64,000 nt of DNA from Nocardia sputorum (GTDB lineage: Bacteria; Actinomycetota; Actinomycetes; Mycobacteriales; Mycobacteriaceae): contig NZ_AP026978.1 of NCBI RefSeq assembly GCF_027924405.1, positions 4,154,001 through 4,218,000 on the forward strand, read 5' to 3'. Shown here piece by piece: positions 25,723 through 34,365 of this stretch (position 1 is its first letter; each line of letters opens with the position of its first letter). The notes under the pieces are model-generated. The model saw nothing but the letters and a program-made list of their open reading frames with translations. It was not told where the DNA came from and did no database searches. The translations under genes and the position numbers were made by a program.

Positions 25723-26459
25723 CCACAGTGATCGAAGCACCGGCATCGACCGGAATGCGCCTGAGCCTGACCGGCGTCCGGATCGCCTACGGCGGCGAAC
25801 CGGTGCTCGACGGCCTCGACCTGTCGATCGCGCCGGGGGAAATCCTCGTCGTGGTCGGCAAATCCGGCTGCGGCAAGTCGACGTTGCTGCGCGCGATCGC
25901 CGGACTGCGCGCGCCGGAAGGCGGAGCCGTGCTGGCCGACGGCGACCCCGTCACCGGACCCGCGGCCGACCGCGCCCTGGTGTTCCAGGACGACGCGCTG
26001 TTGCCGTGGCGCACCGTACGCCAGAACATCGAACTCGCCCTGCGCCTGCGCGGAACCCCCCGGGCCGAGCGCAGAGCCACCGCGCTGCACTGGGTGGACG
26101 AGGTCGGGCTCACCGGGTACGCCGACTACCTGCCGCGCGACCTGTCCGGCGGCATGCGCCAGCGCGTGCAGCTGGCGCGCAGCCTGGCCGCCGCGCCGCG
26201 CGCTGTGCTGATGGACGAGCCGTTCGGCGCGCTGGACACCCAGACGAGGGAGACCATGCAGCGCCTGCTGATCCAGACCTGGCGAGCCCACCCCACCACC
26301 ATCGTCTTCGTCACCCACGACCTCGATGAAGCCCTGCTGCTCGGCGACCGCATCGCCGTACTCGGCGGCGGCACGCTGCGCGCGCTGGTCCCCGTGCCCA
26401 GCCCGCGCGAGGCGATCGACCGGTCCGCGACGAAGGCCGAGATCCTGGAGAGACTGTGA
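25719..26459 (+). CDS. ABC transporter ATP-binding protein (SsuB/TauB type)
   Basis: This is a 246-residue ATPase with all motifs intact: GKSGCGKST (Walker A, near residue 48), LSGGMRQR (signature), VLMDEPFGALD (Walker B and D-loop) and THDLDEA (switch histidine). It energises the importer at the cytoplasmic face. The ATG overlaps the permease stop and its TGA overlaps the GTG of the flavoprotein gene. Five genes are therefore linked by overlaps or tight junctions. This unbroken coupling argues that transport and the flavoprotein act on the same compound. Confidence 0.94.
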   Translation: MTTVIEAPASTGMRLSLTGVRIAYGGEPVLDGLDLSIAPGEILVVVGKSGCGKSTLLRAIAGLRAPEGGAVLADGDPVTGPAADRALVFQDDALLPWRTVRQNIELALRLRGTPRAERRATALHWVDEVGLTGYADYLPRDLSGGMRQRVQLARSLAAAPRAVLMDEPFGALDTQTRETMQRLLIQTWRAHPTTIVFVTHDLDEALLLGDRIAVLGGGTLRALVPVPSPREAIDRSATKAEILERL

Positions 26460-29164
26460 ACATTCCGCCCCTGTCGGAACGGATTCGGCTGGATTGCGAC
26501 GTGCTCGTCATCGGCGGCGGCACGGCGGGCACGATGGCCGCGCTCACCGCCGCCGAGCAGAGCGCGAACGTGCTGCTGCTGGAGAAGGCGCACGTGCGGC
26601 ACTCCGGTGCGCTGGCCATGGGCATGGACGGCGTGAACAACGCCGTGATCCCGGGCAAGGCCGAACCGGAGGACTACGTCGCCGAGATCACCCGGGCCAA
26701 CGACGGCATCGTCGACCAGCGCACCATCTATCAGACCGCGACGCGCGGCTTCGCCATGGTGCAGCGGCTGGAGCGCTACGGGGTGAAGTTCGAGAAGGAC
26801 GAGTACGGCGAGTACGCGGTGCGCCGGGTGCATCGCTCCGGCTCGTACGTGCTGCCGATGCCCGAGGGCAAGGACGTCAAGAAGGCGCTGTATCGCGTGC
26901 TGCGCCAGCGCAAGATGCGCGAGAAGATCCGCATCGAGAACCGGCTGATGCCGGTGCGCGTGCTCACCGACAACGGGCGCGCGGTCGGCGCCGCCGCCCT
27001 GCACACCCGCACCGGCGAATTCGTGGCCGTCGGCGCGAAAGCGGTGATCCTGGCCACCGGACCGTGCGGCAGGCTCGGGCTGCCCTCCAGCGGATACCTC
27101 TACGGCACCTACGAGAACCCCACGAACGCGGGCGACGGCTACTCGATGGCCTACCACGCGGGCGCCGAACTCAGCGGCATCGAATGCTTCCAGATCAACC
27201 CGCTGATCAAGGATTACAACGGCCCGGCCTGCGCGTACGTGGCCAATCCGTTCGGCGGCTACCAGGTCAACGCCGAAGGCGAACGCTTCGTCGACTCCGA
27301 CTACTGGTCGGGCCAGATGATGGCCGAGGTCAAACGCGAGATCGAATCCGCGCGCGGCCCGATCTATCTCAAGGTGTCGCACCTGCCCGACGAGACGCTC
27401 AGCACACTCGAAGGCATCCTGCACACGACCGAGCGCCCGACCCGCGGCACCTTCCACGCCAACCGCGGCCACGACTACCGCACCCACGACATCGAGATGC
27501 ACATCTCCGAGATCGGCCTGTGCGGTGGGCATTCCGCCTCCGGCGTGTGGGTCGACGAGCACGCGCGCACCACGGTGCCCGGCCTGTACGCGGCGGGCGA
27601 TCTGGCGTGCGTGCCGCACAACTACATGATCGGCGCGTTCGTCTTCGGTGATCTGGCCGGCACGCACGCCGCGTCCACCCTGGCCGAGGTCACCGCGCCG
27701 GACGAGCTGCCCGAGGACCAGCTGGCCGCGGCCCACGAGCTGATCTACCGGCCGCTGCGTCAGCCGGACGGGCCGCCGCAACCGCAGGTCGAATACAAAC
27801 TGCGGCGTTTCGTGAACGACTATGTCGCGCCGCCCAAGACGGCGACCAAGCTGGCCATCGCGGTGGAGACCTTCGACCGGATGCGCGCGGAGGTCGACGG
27901 CATCGGCGCGCGCACCCCGCACGAGCTGATGCGCGCGGTGGAGGTGTCGTTCATCCGCGACTGCGCCGAGATGGCCGCGCGCAGTTCACTGACCAGGACC
28001 GAATCCCGTTGGGGCCTCTACCACGAGCGCGCCGACCTACCCGAACGCGACGATGTCGAATGGCGATACCACCTCAACCTGCGCAAGAACCCCGACGGAA
28101 CCATGGCGTTCCTGAAGCGGCCGGTGGCGCCGTACCTGGTTCCCGTGCCCGGGCTCGACGACCTGCCCTCGGCCGATGCCGAGGCGGTGCCGGTGCACCA
28201 GCCGCACCAGCCCGTCGGCCGTGCGCCGCACACCGGCGTCGGCGCTGAGCACGACCGGACCGAAGCCGGTACCGCGCAGCCCGCCACTCCCCCGTCACCG
28301 CGCATCGTCGCACTGCTCGCGCTCGACGAGCCCACGGTGACGCAATTGTCGGCCTACCTGACTGATCCGGACGCGGGCGTACGGGCCGCGGCGATCTCGG
28401 TGCTGACCGAGCACACACCGGAGGGCTTCGCCACCGCCCTGGGCGGGGCGTTGGACGACGAGGCGGCTTCGGTCCGCCGCGCCGCCGCGGCCAGCCTGCG
28501 CGAACTCGTCGAGGTGCTGCCCTCGGCCGCGGGACTCGCCGACCGGCTCGGTTCGCCGGATCCCGTCGTGCGGTCCACCGTGATCGATCTGTTGCGCGCG
28601 CTGCGGGCGGGCGAGGCCGCGCAGTATCGCGCCGCGCTCGCGGATGGGGATCATCGCGTCCGCATCGAGGCGGTTCGCGCGCTCGTCTCGCTGAACGATC
28701 GCGACGGTGTCGCCACTCTGGCCACCGACGAGAACCGGGAGGTGCGGATCGCGGTCGCTCAGGGCCTGGCCGCCATCGGCGACGGCGGAACCGAGGTGAT
28801 CCGCCGCCTCGGCGACGACCAGGACCCGCTGGTCCGCGCCGCGGCGCTGACCGCGTTCGCCCAGCTCGGCGCCGAGCCCGCGGACGTCGCCGCGCTGGAC
28901 GCCGCCCTGCGCCACTCGGCCTGGCAGATCCGGCAGGGCGCGGCGCGCGGACTCGCGGGCGCCGACCCGGACCTCGCGGTGCCGATTCTGGCTGCGGCGC
29001 TGCACGACCCGCATCTGGACGTCCGCAAGGCGGCGGTGCTGTCGCTGTCGGCATGGCCGGACCTGCCCGCCGCGCACGACGCGCTGCGCGCCGCGATCGA
29101 CGACACCGATGCCGACGTGCGCGCGTATGCCCGGCGGGCGCTGGCCACCCAGCCCACGGCGTAG
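26456..29164 (+). CDS. AprA-like FAD flavoprotein fused to HEAT repeats
   Basis: This is a 902-residue fusion. Residues 1-570 are a flavoprotein of the fumarate reductase/succinate dehydrogenase/APS reductase superfamily: VIGGGTAGTMAALTA (FAD-binding), LLEKAHVRHSGALAMGMDG, and the second FAD segment VPGLYAAGDLACVPHNYMIG. A proline-rich linker spans about 575-614. Residues 616-900 carry about nine 30-residue helical repeats of HEAT or PBS-lyase type (DPDAGVRAAAISVLTEHTP, HRVRIEAVRALVSL). The GTG overlaps the ATPase stop. The ferredoxin at 23201 is the likely partner. The repeats may be a docking scaffold. A redox reaction on a sulfur or nitrogen oxyanion or organosulfur compound is inferred. 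Confidence 0.88.
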   Translation: MNIPPLSERIRLDCDVLVIGGGTAGTMAALTAAEQSANVLLLEKAHVRHSGALAMGMDGVNNAVIPGKAEPEDYVAEITRANDGIVDQRTIYQTATRGFAMVQRLERYGVKFEKDEYGEYAVRRVHRSGSYVLPMPEGKDVKKALYRVLRQRKMREKIRIENRLMPVRVLTDNGRAVGAAALHTRTGEFVAVGAKAVILATGPCGRLGLPSSGYLYGTYENPTNAGDGYSMAYHAGAELSGIECFQINPLIKDYNGPACAYVANPFGGYQVNAEGERFVDSDYWSGQMMAEVKREIESARGPIYLKVSHLPDETLSTLEGILHTTERPTRGTFHANRGHDYRTHDIEMHISEIGLCGGHSASGVWVDEHARTTVPGLYAAGDLACVPHNYMIGAFVFGDLAGTHAASTLAEVTAPDELPEDQLAAAHELIYRPLRQPDGPPQPQVEYKLRRFVNDYVAPPKTATKLAIAVETFDRMRAEVDGIGARTPHELMRAVEVSFIRDCAEMAARSSLTRTESRWGLYHERADLPERDDVEWRYHLNLRKNPDGTMAFLKRPVAPYLVPVPGLDDLPSADAEAVPVHQPHQPVGRAPHTGVGAEHDRTEAGTAQPATPPSPRIVALLALDEPTVTQLSAYLTDPDAGVRAAAISVLTEHTPEGFATALGGALDDEAASVRRAAAASLRELVEVLPSAAGLADRLGSPDPVVRSTVIDLLRALRAGEAAQYRAALADGDHRVRIEAVRALVSLNDRDGVATLATDENREVRIAVAQGLAAIGDGGTEVIRRLGDDQDPLVRAAALTAFAQLGAEPADVAALDAALRHSAWQIRQGAARGLAGADPDLAVPILAAALHDPHLDVRKAAVLSLSAWPDLPAAHDALRAAIDDTDADVRAYARRALATQPTA

Positions 29165-29190
29165 AGCGACATGGTTGCCGCAGCTCGAAT

Positions 29191-29207
29191 CGCTGATTAA
29201 ATTAGCG
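29191..29207. promoter_or_regulatory. AT-rich near-palindrome before the MarP-like gene
   Basis: CGCTGATTAAATTAGCG is symmetrical except for one G.T pair and is AT-rich in very GC-rich surroundings. It lies between the flavoprotein stop and the protease gene. It could be an operator for the protease gene or a weak transcription stop. Confidence 0.35.
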
Positions 29208-29309
29208 GCTCGACCGTTGCCGACGCGCTAACCAGGGTATAGCCGGGTGACGGGGCGGCCGACGACGAGTCCGTCGCCGTTCTCCATCAGCAGCGACGGG
29301 AGTGTGGCG

Positions 29310-30449
29310 TTGACCGTGCCGAACGGGCTGGATCTCGCCGTGCTCGCCGCTCTCGCGGTCGCCGCGGTGCTCGGCTGGCGCCGCGGCGCGATCGTAGGAC
29401 TGCCCGGGTTCGCGGGTGGTCTGGCGGGGGCGATCCTCGGCGCGGCGCTCTCGGCCGCGACGCTCGGCCAGTTCGCCCCGGGCCCCGTGCGGCTTCTGCT
29501 CGCGCTGACGGTGATCGCCGGAATGGTCGCGTTCGGCGCGATCGCCGGGCATCGGGCCGGACGAGCCGCGCGCGCCGCGGTTTCCGGTCCGGTCACGCGA
29601 CGCGCCGACGCCCTCTGCGGGTGCCTCGTCCACGCCCTCGCGGTCCCGCTGGTGGTGTGGTTGTTCGCCGCACCGCTGGAATCCGCCGCCTTGGTACGTG
29701 ATTCGACGACCGTGCGAACCGTCGACGGCGTCGCGCCGTTCTGGCTGTCCGGACTGTCCGAGGTGCTCACCGGGCCGATCGTGGACGCGGGCATCGGCCG
29801 CCCGCTCGCGCCGCCCGATCCGGGCATCACCGAGGGTCCGATGCCCGCAGCACTGCGGCCGAGCGTCCTGCGTGTCCAGGATCTCGCGCCGACCTGCGGG
29901 GTGCGCCAGTCCGGTTCCGGATTCGTCATCGCGCCGGAGCGCGTGCTGACCAACGCGCACGTCGTCGCCGGATCGAGCAAAGTCTCCGTCGACACCGCGA
30001 CCGGAGCGCTCGCCGCGACGGTCGTGCAGTTCGATCCGACCATGGACATCGCGGTGCTCGCCGTCCCCGGTCTCGCCGCGCCCGCCCTCACCGTCGCCCC
30101 CGAACCCGCCGGTCCCGGCACCGACGCCATCGCGCTCGGCTATCCCAGGGGCGGGTCCTACACCGCGTCCGCCACCCGGGTGCGCAGCCGCGCCGCGCGC
30201 CAGGTGCGCGACATCTACCGCACCGGTCTCGGCGAACGTGAGATCTATACCCTGGACGGCGCTATCCAGCACGGCAATTCGGGCGGCCCGCTGGTCGACC
30301 GCGACGGCCGTGTGCTGGCCATCGTGTTCGGTGTCGACGAGAACAACAGCAACGTCGGGTTCGCCACGAGCCTGCCCGAGGTTCTCGACCGGCTCGACCA
30401 CGCCTGGCGTTCGGACCGGCCGGTCGACACCGGCCCCTGCGCCGCCTGA
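29310..30449 (+). CDS. marP: MarP-like membrane serine protease (CvpA plus trypsin domain)
   Basis: This is a 379-residue protein close in layout to MarP of Mycobacterium tuberculosis (397 residues), the periplasmic protease needed for acid resistance. Four membrane helices of the CvpA type fill residues 1-150, followed by a chymotrypsin-like domain. The triad is visible: H in VLTNAHVVAG, D in PTMDIAVLAV and S in GNSGGPLV. The TTG at 29310 has GGGAG upstream and gives MTVPNGLDLAVLA, matching the MarP N-terminus. The frame opens at a GTG at 29247 but without a ribosome site. It stands alone between the flavoprotein operon and a convergent epimerase gene. Confidence 0.88.
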   Translation: MTVPNGLDLAVLAALAVAAVLGWRRGAIVGLPGFAGGLAGAILGAALSAATLGQFAPGPVRLLLALTVIAGMVAFGAIAGHRAGRAARAAVSGPVTRRADALCGCLVHALAVPLVVWLFAAPLESAALVRDSTTVRTVDGVAPFWLSGLSEVLTGPIVDAGIGRPLAPPDPGITEGPMPAALRPSVLRVQDLAPTCGVRQSGSGFVIAPERVLTNAHVVAGSSKVSVDTATGALAATVVQFDPTMDIAVLAVPGLAAPALTVAPEPAGPGTDAIALGYPRGGSYTASATRVRSRAARQVRDIYRTGLGEREIYTLDGAIQHGNSGGPLVDRDGRVLAIVFGVDENNSNVGFATSLPEVLDRLDHAWRSDRPVDTGPCAA

Positions 30450-30455
30450 CCGCCG

Positions 30456-31040
30456 TCAGGAGGCGTCGGCGACGATCACCACACCGCTCGAGGCGTCCAA
30501 CAGCGGAATCGTCCGCTCCGCGGCATCATCGACGTGCACGCGCGGGTGCGTGGGCAGTTCGGTCTCGTAATAGGTGCCCGGCCCGTAGAACTGGCCGTAC
30601 TTCACCACCACGCCGTCGACGCCCAGCACGGCCGCTTCGTGCTCCTGGATCACCGCGCCCCGGCCCGCGGGCGGTTCCCACGCGATGCTCTGCGCCAGAA
30701 AACGTTTCGCACCGGCCGCCCGCGCGGCGGCGATCAAGTTGCGGGTGCCCTCGGTGCGAATGCGCGCGTTCGCCTCGGCTCGCTCCGGCAGCAGCGCGGC
30801 GTCGTCCGGCAGGTCGGTGAGCTGGTGCATCACCATGTCGGCTCCGAACCGCACCACGGCGGCGGTCAGCGCGTCGGCGTCGTAGACATCGCACACCACC
30901 GGCTCGGCGCCCGCCGCCCGCACCCGGTCGGCCTTGGCCGCCGAGCGGGTCATCCCCGCGACCTCGTGCCCCGCCTCGACGAGCAGCGGAAGCAAGCGGA
31001 CTCCGATCACGCCGGTGGCACCGGCCAGGAAGATGCGCAT
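30456..31040 (-). CDS. NAD-dependent epimerase/dehydratase-like protein, short
   Basis: This 194-residue protein has the Rossmann start IFLAGATGVIGVRLLPLL (GxxGxxG) and looks like an extended or atypical SDR. Full-length members have about 300 residues. This one ends soon after the HVDDAAERTIPLLDASSG segment and lacks the usual C-terminal substrate domain. The catalytic YxxxK is not clear. It is convergent with the protease gene, six bases apart. It may be a naturally short form or a C-terminal truncation. Confidence 0.8.
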   Translation of the reverse strand: MRIFLAGATGVIGVRLLPLLVEAGHEVAGMTRSAAKADRVRAAGAEPVVCDVYDADALTAAVVRFGADMVMHQLTDLPDDAALLPERAEANARIRTEGTRNLIAAARAAGAKRFLAQSIAWEPPAGRGAVIQEHEAAVLGVDGVVVKYGQFYGPGTYYETELPTHPRVHVDDAAERTIPLLDASSGVVIVADAS

Positions 31041-31086
31041 GGTGTCGATTTTCCAGCGCCTGCGGCGCCGGGTGTGCGCGGCCCCT

Positions 31087-31614
31087 TCATCGCTCGCGTT
31101 TGCGCGACTGTGGCGTAGGCGACGAAGTTCGGTCGCAGCGCACCCAGGCGGTGGCCGCGTCGCCGTTCACGGTCCATTCGATGCCGCGTGCGGCCAGGAG
31201 GCGCAGGACGGCGGCGTTGTCCGTCGTCGTACTCACGAAGAGTTTCGTGTAGCCCTCGGCGGCCGCCCGATCGATCAATCCGGCGAAAACCGCGGTGCCG
31301 ATGCCCTCGCCCCGGCGGGAGCGGCCGATCCAGACTCCCGCCTCGGCAGCGTCCGGCGCGTCGGGAAGCGGACACAGTCGTGCCGCTCCGACCACCTCGC
31401 CGTCCACTCGGATGCCGTAGGTCGACTCGATCGGCGGACTGGCCAGGGCGCGGTGGCGGTGGAACGCCCGGAAGCGCTCTTGCTGGTCGGTATTCCAGCC
31501 GCCCGGCCCGTCGACCGGCATCACCTCGCCCGGCTCCGCATCCGCCACCGCCGCATGGAGCAGATCGGTGAGGCATCGCTCGTCGAGCGGTTCCAGGGTG
31601 ACATGGGTGGGCAC
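31087..31614 (-). CDS. GNAT family N-acetyltransferase
   Basis: This is a 175-residue acetyltransferase. The acetyl-CoA loop is in VWIGRSRRGEGIGTAVFAGL (the R-R-G-E-G-I-G signature of motif A), and LFVSTTTDNAAVLRLLAARG is motif B. The start is a GTG at 31614, the first start giving the full fold; upstream residues in the same frame belong to the antisense of choD. The substrate is unknown. It lies between the epimerase-like gene and choD, all leftward but separated by more than 40 bases, so an operon is not assured. Confidence 0.82.
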   Translation of the reverse strand: MPTHVTLEPLDERCLTDLLHAAVADAEPGEVMPVDGPGGWNTDQQERFRAFHRHRALASPPIESTYGIRVDGEVVGAARLCPLPDAPDAAEAGVWIGRSRRGEGIGTAVFAGLIDRAAAEGYTKLFVSTTTDNAAVLRLLAARGIEWTVNGDAATAWVRCDRTSSPTPQSRKRER

Positions 31615-31667
31615 AGCGCCGATCGTGTCACCCGGACCGTCCCCGGCGCGACCGTATTTCCTCCTGC

Positions 31668-33365
31668 TCAGACCGGAGTGATGGGCAGTCGCAGCGCGCC
31701 CGGCGCGGCGACCGGGACCGCCGGGTTCTTCGGTTCGATCGGCGCGAGCCTGCGGTAGGCCGTCCCGAGGGGCGGGCGCGGGTCGTCCTCGCCCTTGTTC
31801 GGCCACAACGCCATGGCCCGTTCGGCTTGGGCGGTGATGGTCAGGGAGGGATTCACGCCCAGGTTCGCCGAAATGGTCGAGCCGTCGGTGATGTGCAGGC
31901 CGGGGTATCCGTAGACCCGGTGATACGGGTCTACGACGCCGGTCTCGGCCGAGTCGCCGATCGCGCAGCCGCCGATGAAGTGGCCGGTGATCGGGATGTT
32001 CGCCAGTTCGGTCCAACCGCCCTGCGGGAGGCCGTCGATCTTCTCGGCGATCCGCCTGGTCACCTCGTGGCCCTCCGGGATCCAGGTGGGCGGGGCGGCG
32101 CCGTCGCCGAGCCTGGTCGTCATCCGCCTGCCGAAGAAGCCGCGCTTGGTGTAGGTCACGATCGAGTTGTCCACGTTCTGCATGACGAGCACGCCGATGA
32201 CGCGCTCGGACCAGCGTCGCGGATTGTGCAGGCGCAGCAGGTGACGGCGCTGGGCCACCAGCGCCCGCACGCCCAGCCGCCAGCGGGCCCGGCCTTCCTG
32301 ACCGTCCACGAGCACGGTGGCCAGCAGACTCATCGCATTGCTGCCCTTGCCGTAGCGCACCGGCTCGATGTGGGTGTGCTCGTTGGGATGGATCGACGAG
32401 GTGATCGCGACGCCCTTGGTGAAATCGGTGTCCTTGCGCAGCGAGCGCGCGGCGAGCACAGCCTCGGAGTTGGTGCGGGCCAAGTGTCCCAGCCGCGCGG
32501 AGACCTGCGGCAGACTGCCGCTGTCGCGCAACCGGTGCAGCAACTTCTGGGTGCCGAGCGCGGCCGCCGCGAAGATCACCTGGTCGGCGGTGAAGGTCTG
32601 CTCCGCCTTGCGCACCCACCGCCCGGTGCGCACCGTCCGCACTTCGTAGCCGCCCTCGGCCCGTGGGCGCACGTCCGTGACGGTGGTCAGCGGATGGACC
32701 GTGGCCCCGGCCTGTTCGGCCAGGTAGAGGTAGTTCTTCACCAAGGTGTTCTTCGCGCCGTGCCGGCAGCCGGTCATGCATTCACCGCAGTGGGTGCAGG
32801 TCGAGCGTGCCGGTCCGGCGCCGCCGAAGAACGGGTCGGCGACCTGCCGGCCCGGCCGGGAGTCGTTGTCCGCGAAGAGCACTCCCACCGGCGTGCGGCA
32901 GTAGGTGTGGCCGATGCCCATGTCCTCCGCGACTTCGCGCAGAATCCGGTCGGTCGGGGTGGTCGCCGGATTCTCGGTGACTCCGAGCATCCGTTTGGCC
33001 TGGTCGTAGTACGGCGCCAGCTCGTCCCGCCAATCGGTGATGTGCGCCCACTGCTTGTCGCGGTAGAACTTCTCCGGCGGCTCGTAGAGCGTGTTGGCGT
33101 ACACCAGCGAACCGCCCCCGACTCCGGTCCCGCTCATGATGAAGGTGTCGTTGAGCAAGGTCATCCGCTGGATGCCATAGCAGCCGAGTTTCGGCGCCCA
33201 CAGGTACTCGCGCAGATGCCAGGAGTTCTTCGCGTACTCGTGGTCGGCGAAGCGCCGGCCCGCCTCGAGCACGCCGACCCGGTATCCCTTCTCGGTCGCG
33301 CGCAGCGCGGCGACGCTGCCGCCGAAGCCGGAGCCGATGACGAGCACGTCGTAGTGGCTGTCCAT
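31668..33365 (-). CDS. choD: GMC oxidoreductase, cholesterol oxidase ChoD-like
   Basis: This 565-residue FAD enzyme closely follows ChoD (Rv3409c) from memory. The N-terminus VLVIGSGFGGSVAALRATEK binds FAD. GIQRMTLLNDTFIMSGTGVG and the cysteine-rich CTHCGECMTGCRHGAKNTLV are shared. The C-terminus ISANLGVNPSLTITAQAERA is the GMC end with the catalytic His-Asn region. Such proteins are called cholesterol oxidases, but for ChoD the sterol-oxidising role is debated. The ATG at 33365 starts at MDSHYDVLVIG. It is divergent from the VOC gene. I see no KstR-type box in the shared intergenic region. Confidence 0.92.
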   Translation of the reverse strand: MDSHYDVLVIGSGFGGSVAALRATEKGYRVGVLEAGRRFADHEYAKNSWHLREYLWAPKLGCYGIQRMTLLNDTFIMSGTGVGGGSLVYANTLYEPPEKFYRDKQWAHITDWRDELAPYYDQAKRMLGVTENPATTPTDRILREVAEDMGIGHTYCRTPVGVLFADNDSRPGRQVADPFFGGAGPARSTCTHCGECMTGCRHGAKNTLVKNYLYLAEQAGATVHPLTTVTDVRPRAEGGYEVRTVRTGRWVRKAEQTFTADQVIFAAAALGTQKLLHRLRDSGSLPQVSARLGHLARTNSEAVLAARSLRKDTDFTKGVAITSSIHPNEHTHIEPVRYGKGSNAMSLLATVLVDGQEGRARWRLGVRALVAQRRHLLRLHNPRRWSERVIGVLVMQNVDNSIVTYTKRGFFGRRMTTRLGDGAAPPTWIPEGHEVTRRIAEKIDGLPQGGWTELANIPITGHFIGGCAIGDSAETGVVDPYHRVYGYPGLHITDGSTISANLGVNPSLTITAQAERAMALWPNKGEDDPRPPLGTAYRRLAPIEPKNPAVPVAAPGALRLPITPV

Positions 33366-33499
33366 GCGCTCGAGCGTATGGCGGCAAACGCGCAGGCCGG
33401 ACGAGAGATACGGACGCGATATCGATATTTCCGGCCATCTTCCCGCCCGCTTCCCCGAGCAACCGCCGGAAACCCTGCGGTTACTCGTGAGCACACCGG

Positions 33500-33541
33500 T
33501 CAGGAATCGAGAAGCGCTGCTCATCGCCCCGGACTTAGCGT
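33500..33541 (+). promoter_or_regulatory. putative promoter of the VOC gene, with shared 15-mer
   Basis: TCAGGAATCGAGAAG at 33500-33514 is followed 21 bases later by TAGCGT. The same 15-mer and spacing (20 bases) occur at 42541-42581. TAGCGT fits the TANNNT -10 pattern and lies just upstream of the ATG at 33549. Confidence 0.45.
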
Positions 33542-33548
33542 CACTGGC

Positions 33549-34178
33549 ATGAACCTCACCACTGATCGAACCGCTATCGAATCCGTCATCCTCGAGGCGC
33601 CCGACCCCGCCGCCGCGGAGGCTTTCTACGCCGCCGCGTTCGACCTCGGCGACCGAGTGCGCGTCCGCGCGACCGAGACGCCGACCACCGGATTCCGTGG
33701 CTACATCCTGTCGCTGGTGGTGTCTCAGCCGAGCACCGTCGACAGCATCGTCGGCAGCGCGCTCGACGCGGGCGCGACGACGCTGAAGCCCGCCAAGAAG
33801 AGCTTCTGGGGCTACGGCGGGGTCGTCCAGGCACCGGACGGGGCGATCTGGAAGGTCGCGACATCATCGAAGAAGGACACCGGCCCGGCCACCCGGGAGG
33901 TCGACGATTTCGTGGTGCTCCTCGGGGTCGACAGCGTCAAGGCGACCAAGCGGTTCTACGTCGATCGCGGCCTGACCGTGGCGAAGAGCTTCGGCAGCAA
34001 ATACGTCGAGTTCGCCGCCCCGCCTGCGTCGGTCAAGCTGGCGCTCTACGGGCGCCGTGCCGCCGCCAAGGATGCCGGCGTCGCTCCGGAAGGCACCGGG
34101 GCGCATCGGATCGCCTTCAACGGCACCCTCGGGTCCTTCTCCGATCCGGACGGGTTCGCCTGGGAGACCGCGGTCTGA
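33549..34178 (+). CDS. VOC (glyoxalase/bleomycin resistance) family protein
   Basis: This 209-residue protein has two betaalphabetabetabeta units typical of the vicinal oxygen chelate fold: residues 10-100 (ESVILEAPDPAAAEAFYAAA) and 115-205 (FVVLLGVDSVKATKRFYVDR). It ends SDPDGFAWETAV, as these proteins do. Metal ligands are not obvious, so it may be a binding protein rather than an enzyme. The ATG at 33549 follows a TAGCGT -10 element by only seven bases, giving an almost leaderless message. It is divergent from choD. Confidence 0.85.
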   Translation: MNLTTDRTAIESVILEAPDPAAAEAFYAAAFDLGDRVRVRATETPTTGFRGYILSLVVSQPSTVDSIVGSALDAGATTLKPAKKSFWGYGGVVQAPDGAIWKVATSSKKDTGPATREVDDFVVLLGVDSVKATKRFYVDRGLTVAKSFGSKYVEFAAPPASVKLALYGRRAAAKDAGVAPEGTGAHRIAFNGTLGSFSDPDGFAWETAV

Positions 34179-34266
34179 GCCGATCCGGCGACCGGTCGGT
34201 CCGCCCCGGACAACGCCGTTCCGAGCCGGCCACCGCACCGGCCGGCTCGGCGTCGCGGGGAGGCGG

Positions 34267-34295
34267 TTGACAAGGAGCCACACCCTCCATATTCT
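34267..34295 (+). promoter_or_regulatory. strong promoter of the SnoaL-SDR operon
   Basis: TTGACA at 34267-34272 and TATTCT at 34290-34295 are separated by 17 bases, the optimal vegetative spacing. The AT-rich stretch that follows contains repeated CTTCT/AGAAG half-sites. Confidence 0.7.
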
Positions 34296-34345
34296 CTTCT
34301 TTAACGAAGAGACATCTTCTGAGCAGATAAGTCTTTCGAGAAGAT
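34293..34345. promoter_or_regulatory. cluster of CTTCT/AGAAG inverted repeats (operators)
   Basis: TCTCTTC-N6-GAAGAGA (34293-34312) has perfect 7-base arms, then GAAGA-N4-TCTTC overlaps it, and TCTT-N5-AGAA follows at about 34330-34345. They overlap the -10 element and the leader of the SnoaL operon, a typical repressor arrangement. No regulator gene is adjacent. Confidence 0.5.
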
Positions 34346-34365
34346 AAATAGGGAAAGGGTTCCCC

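Noticed and set aside
26126..27922. 598-codon minus-strand open frame opposite the ATPase and flavoprotein genes
   Set aside because: It spans two real genes and has no ribosome site or recognisable domain.
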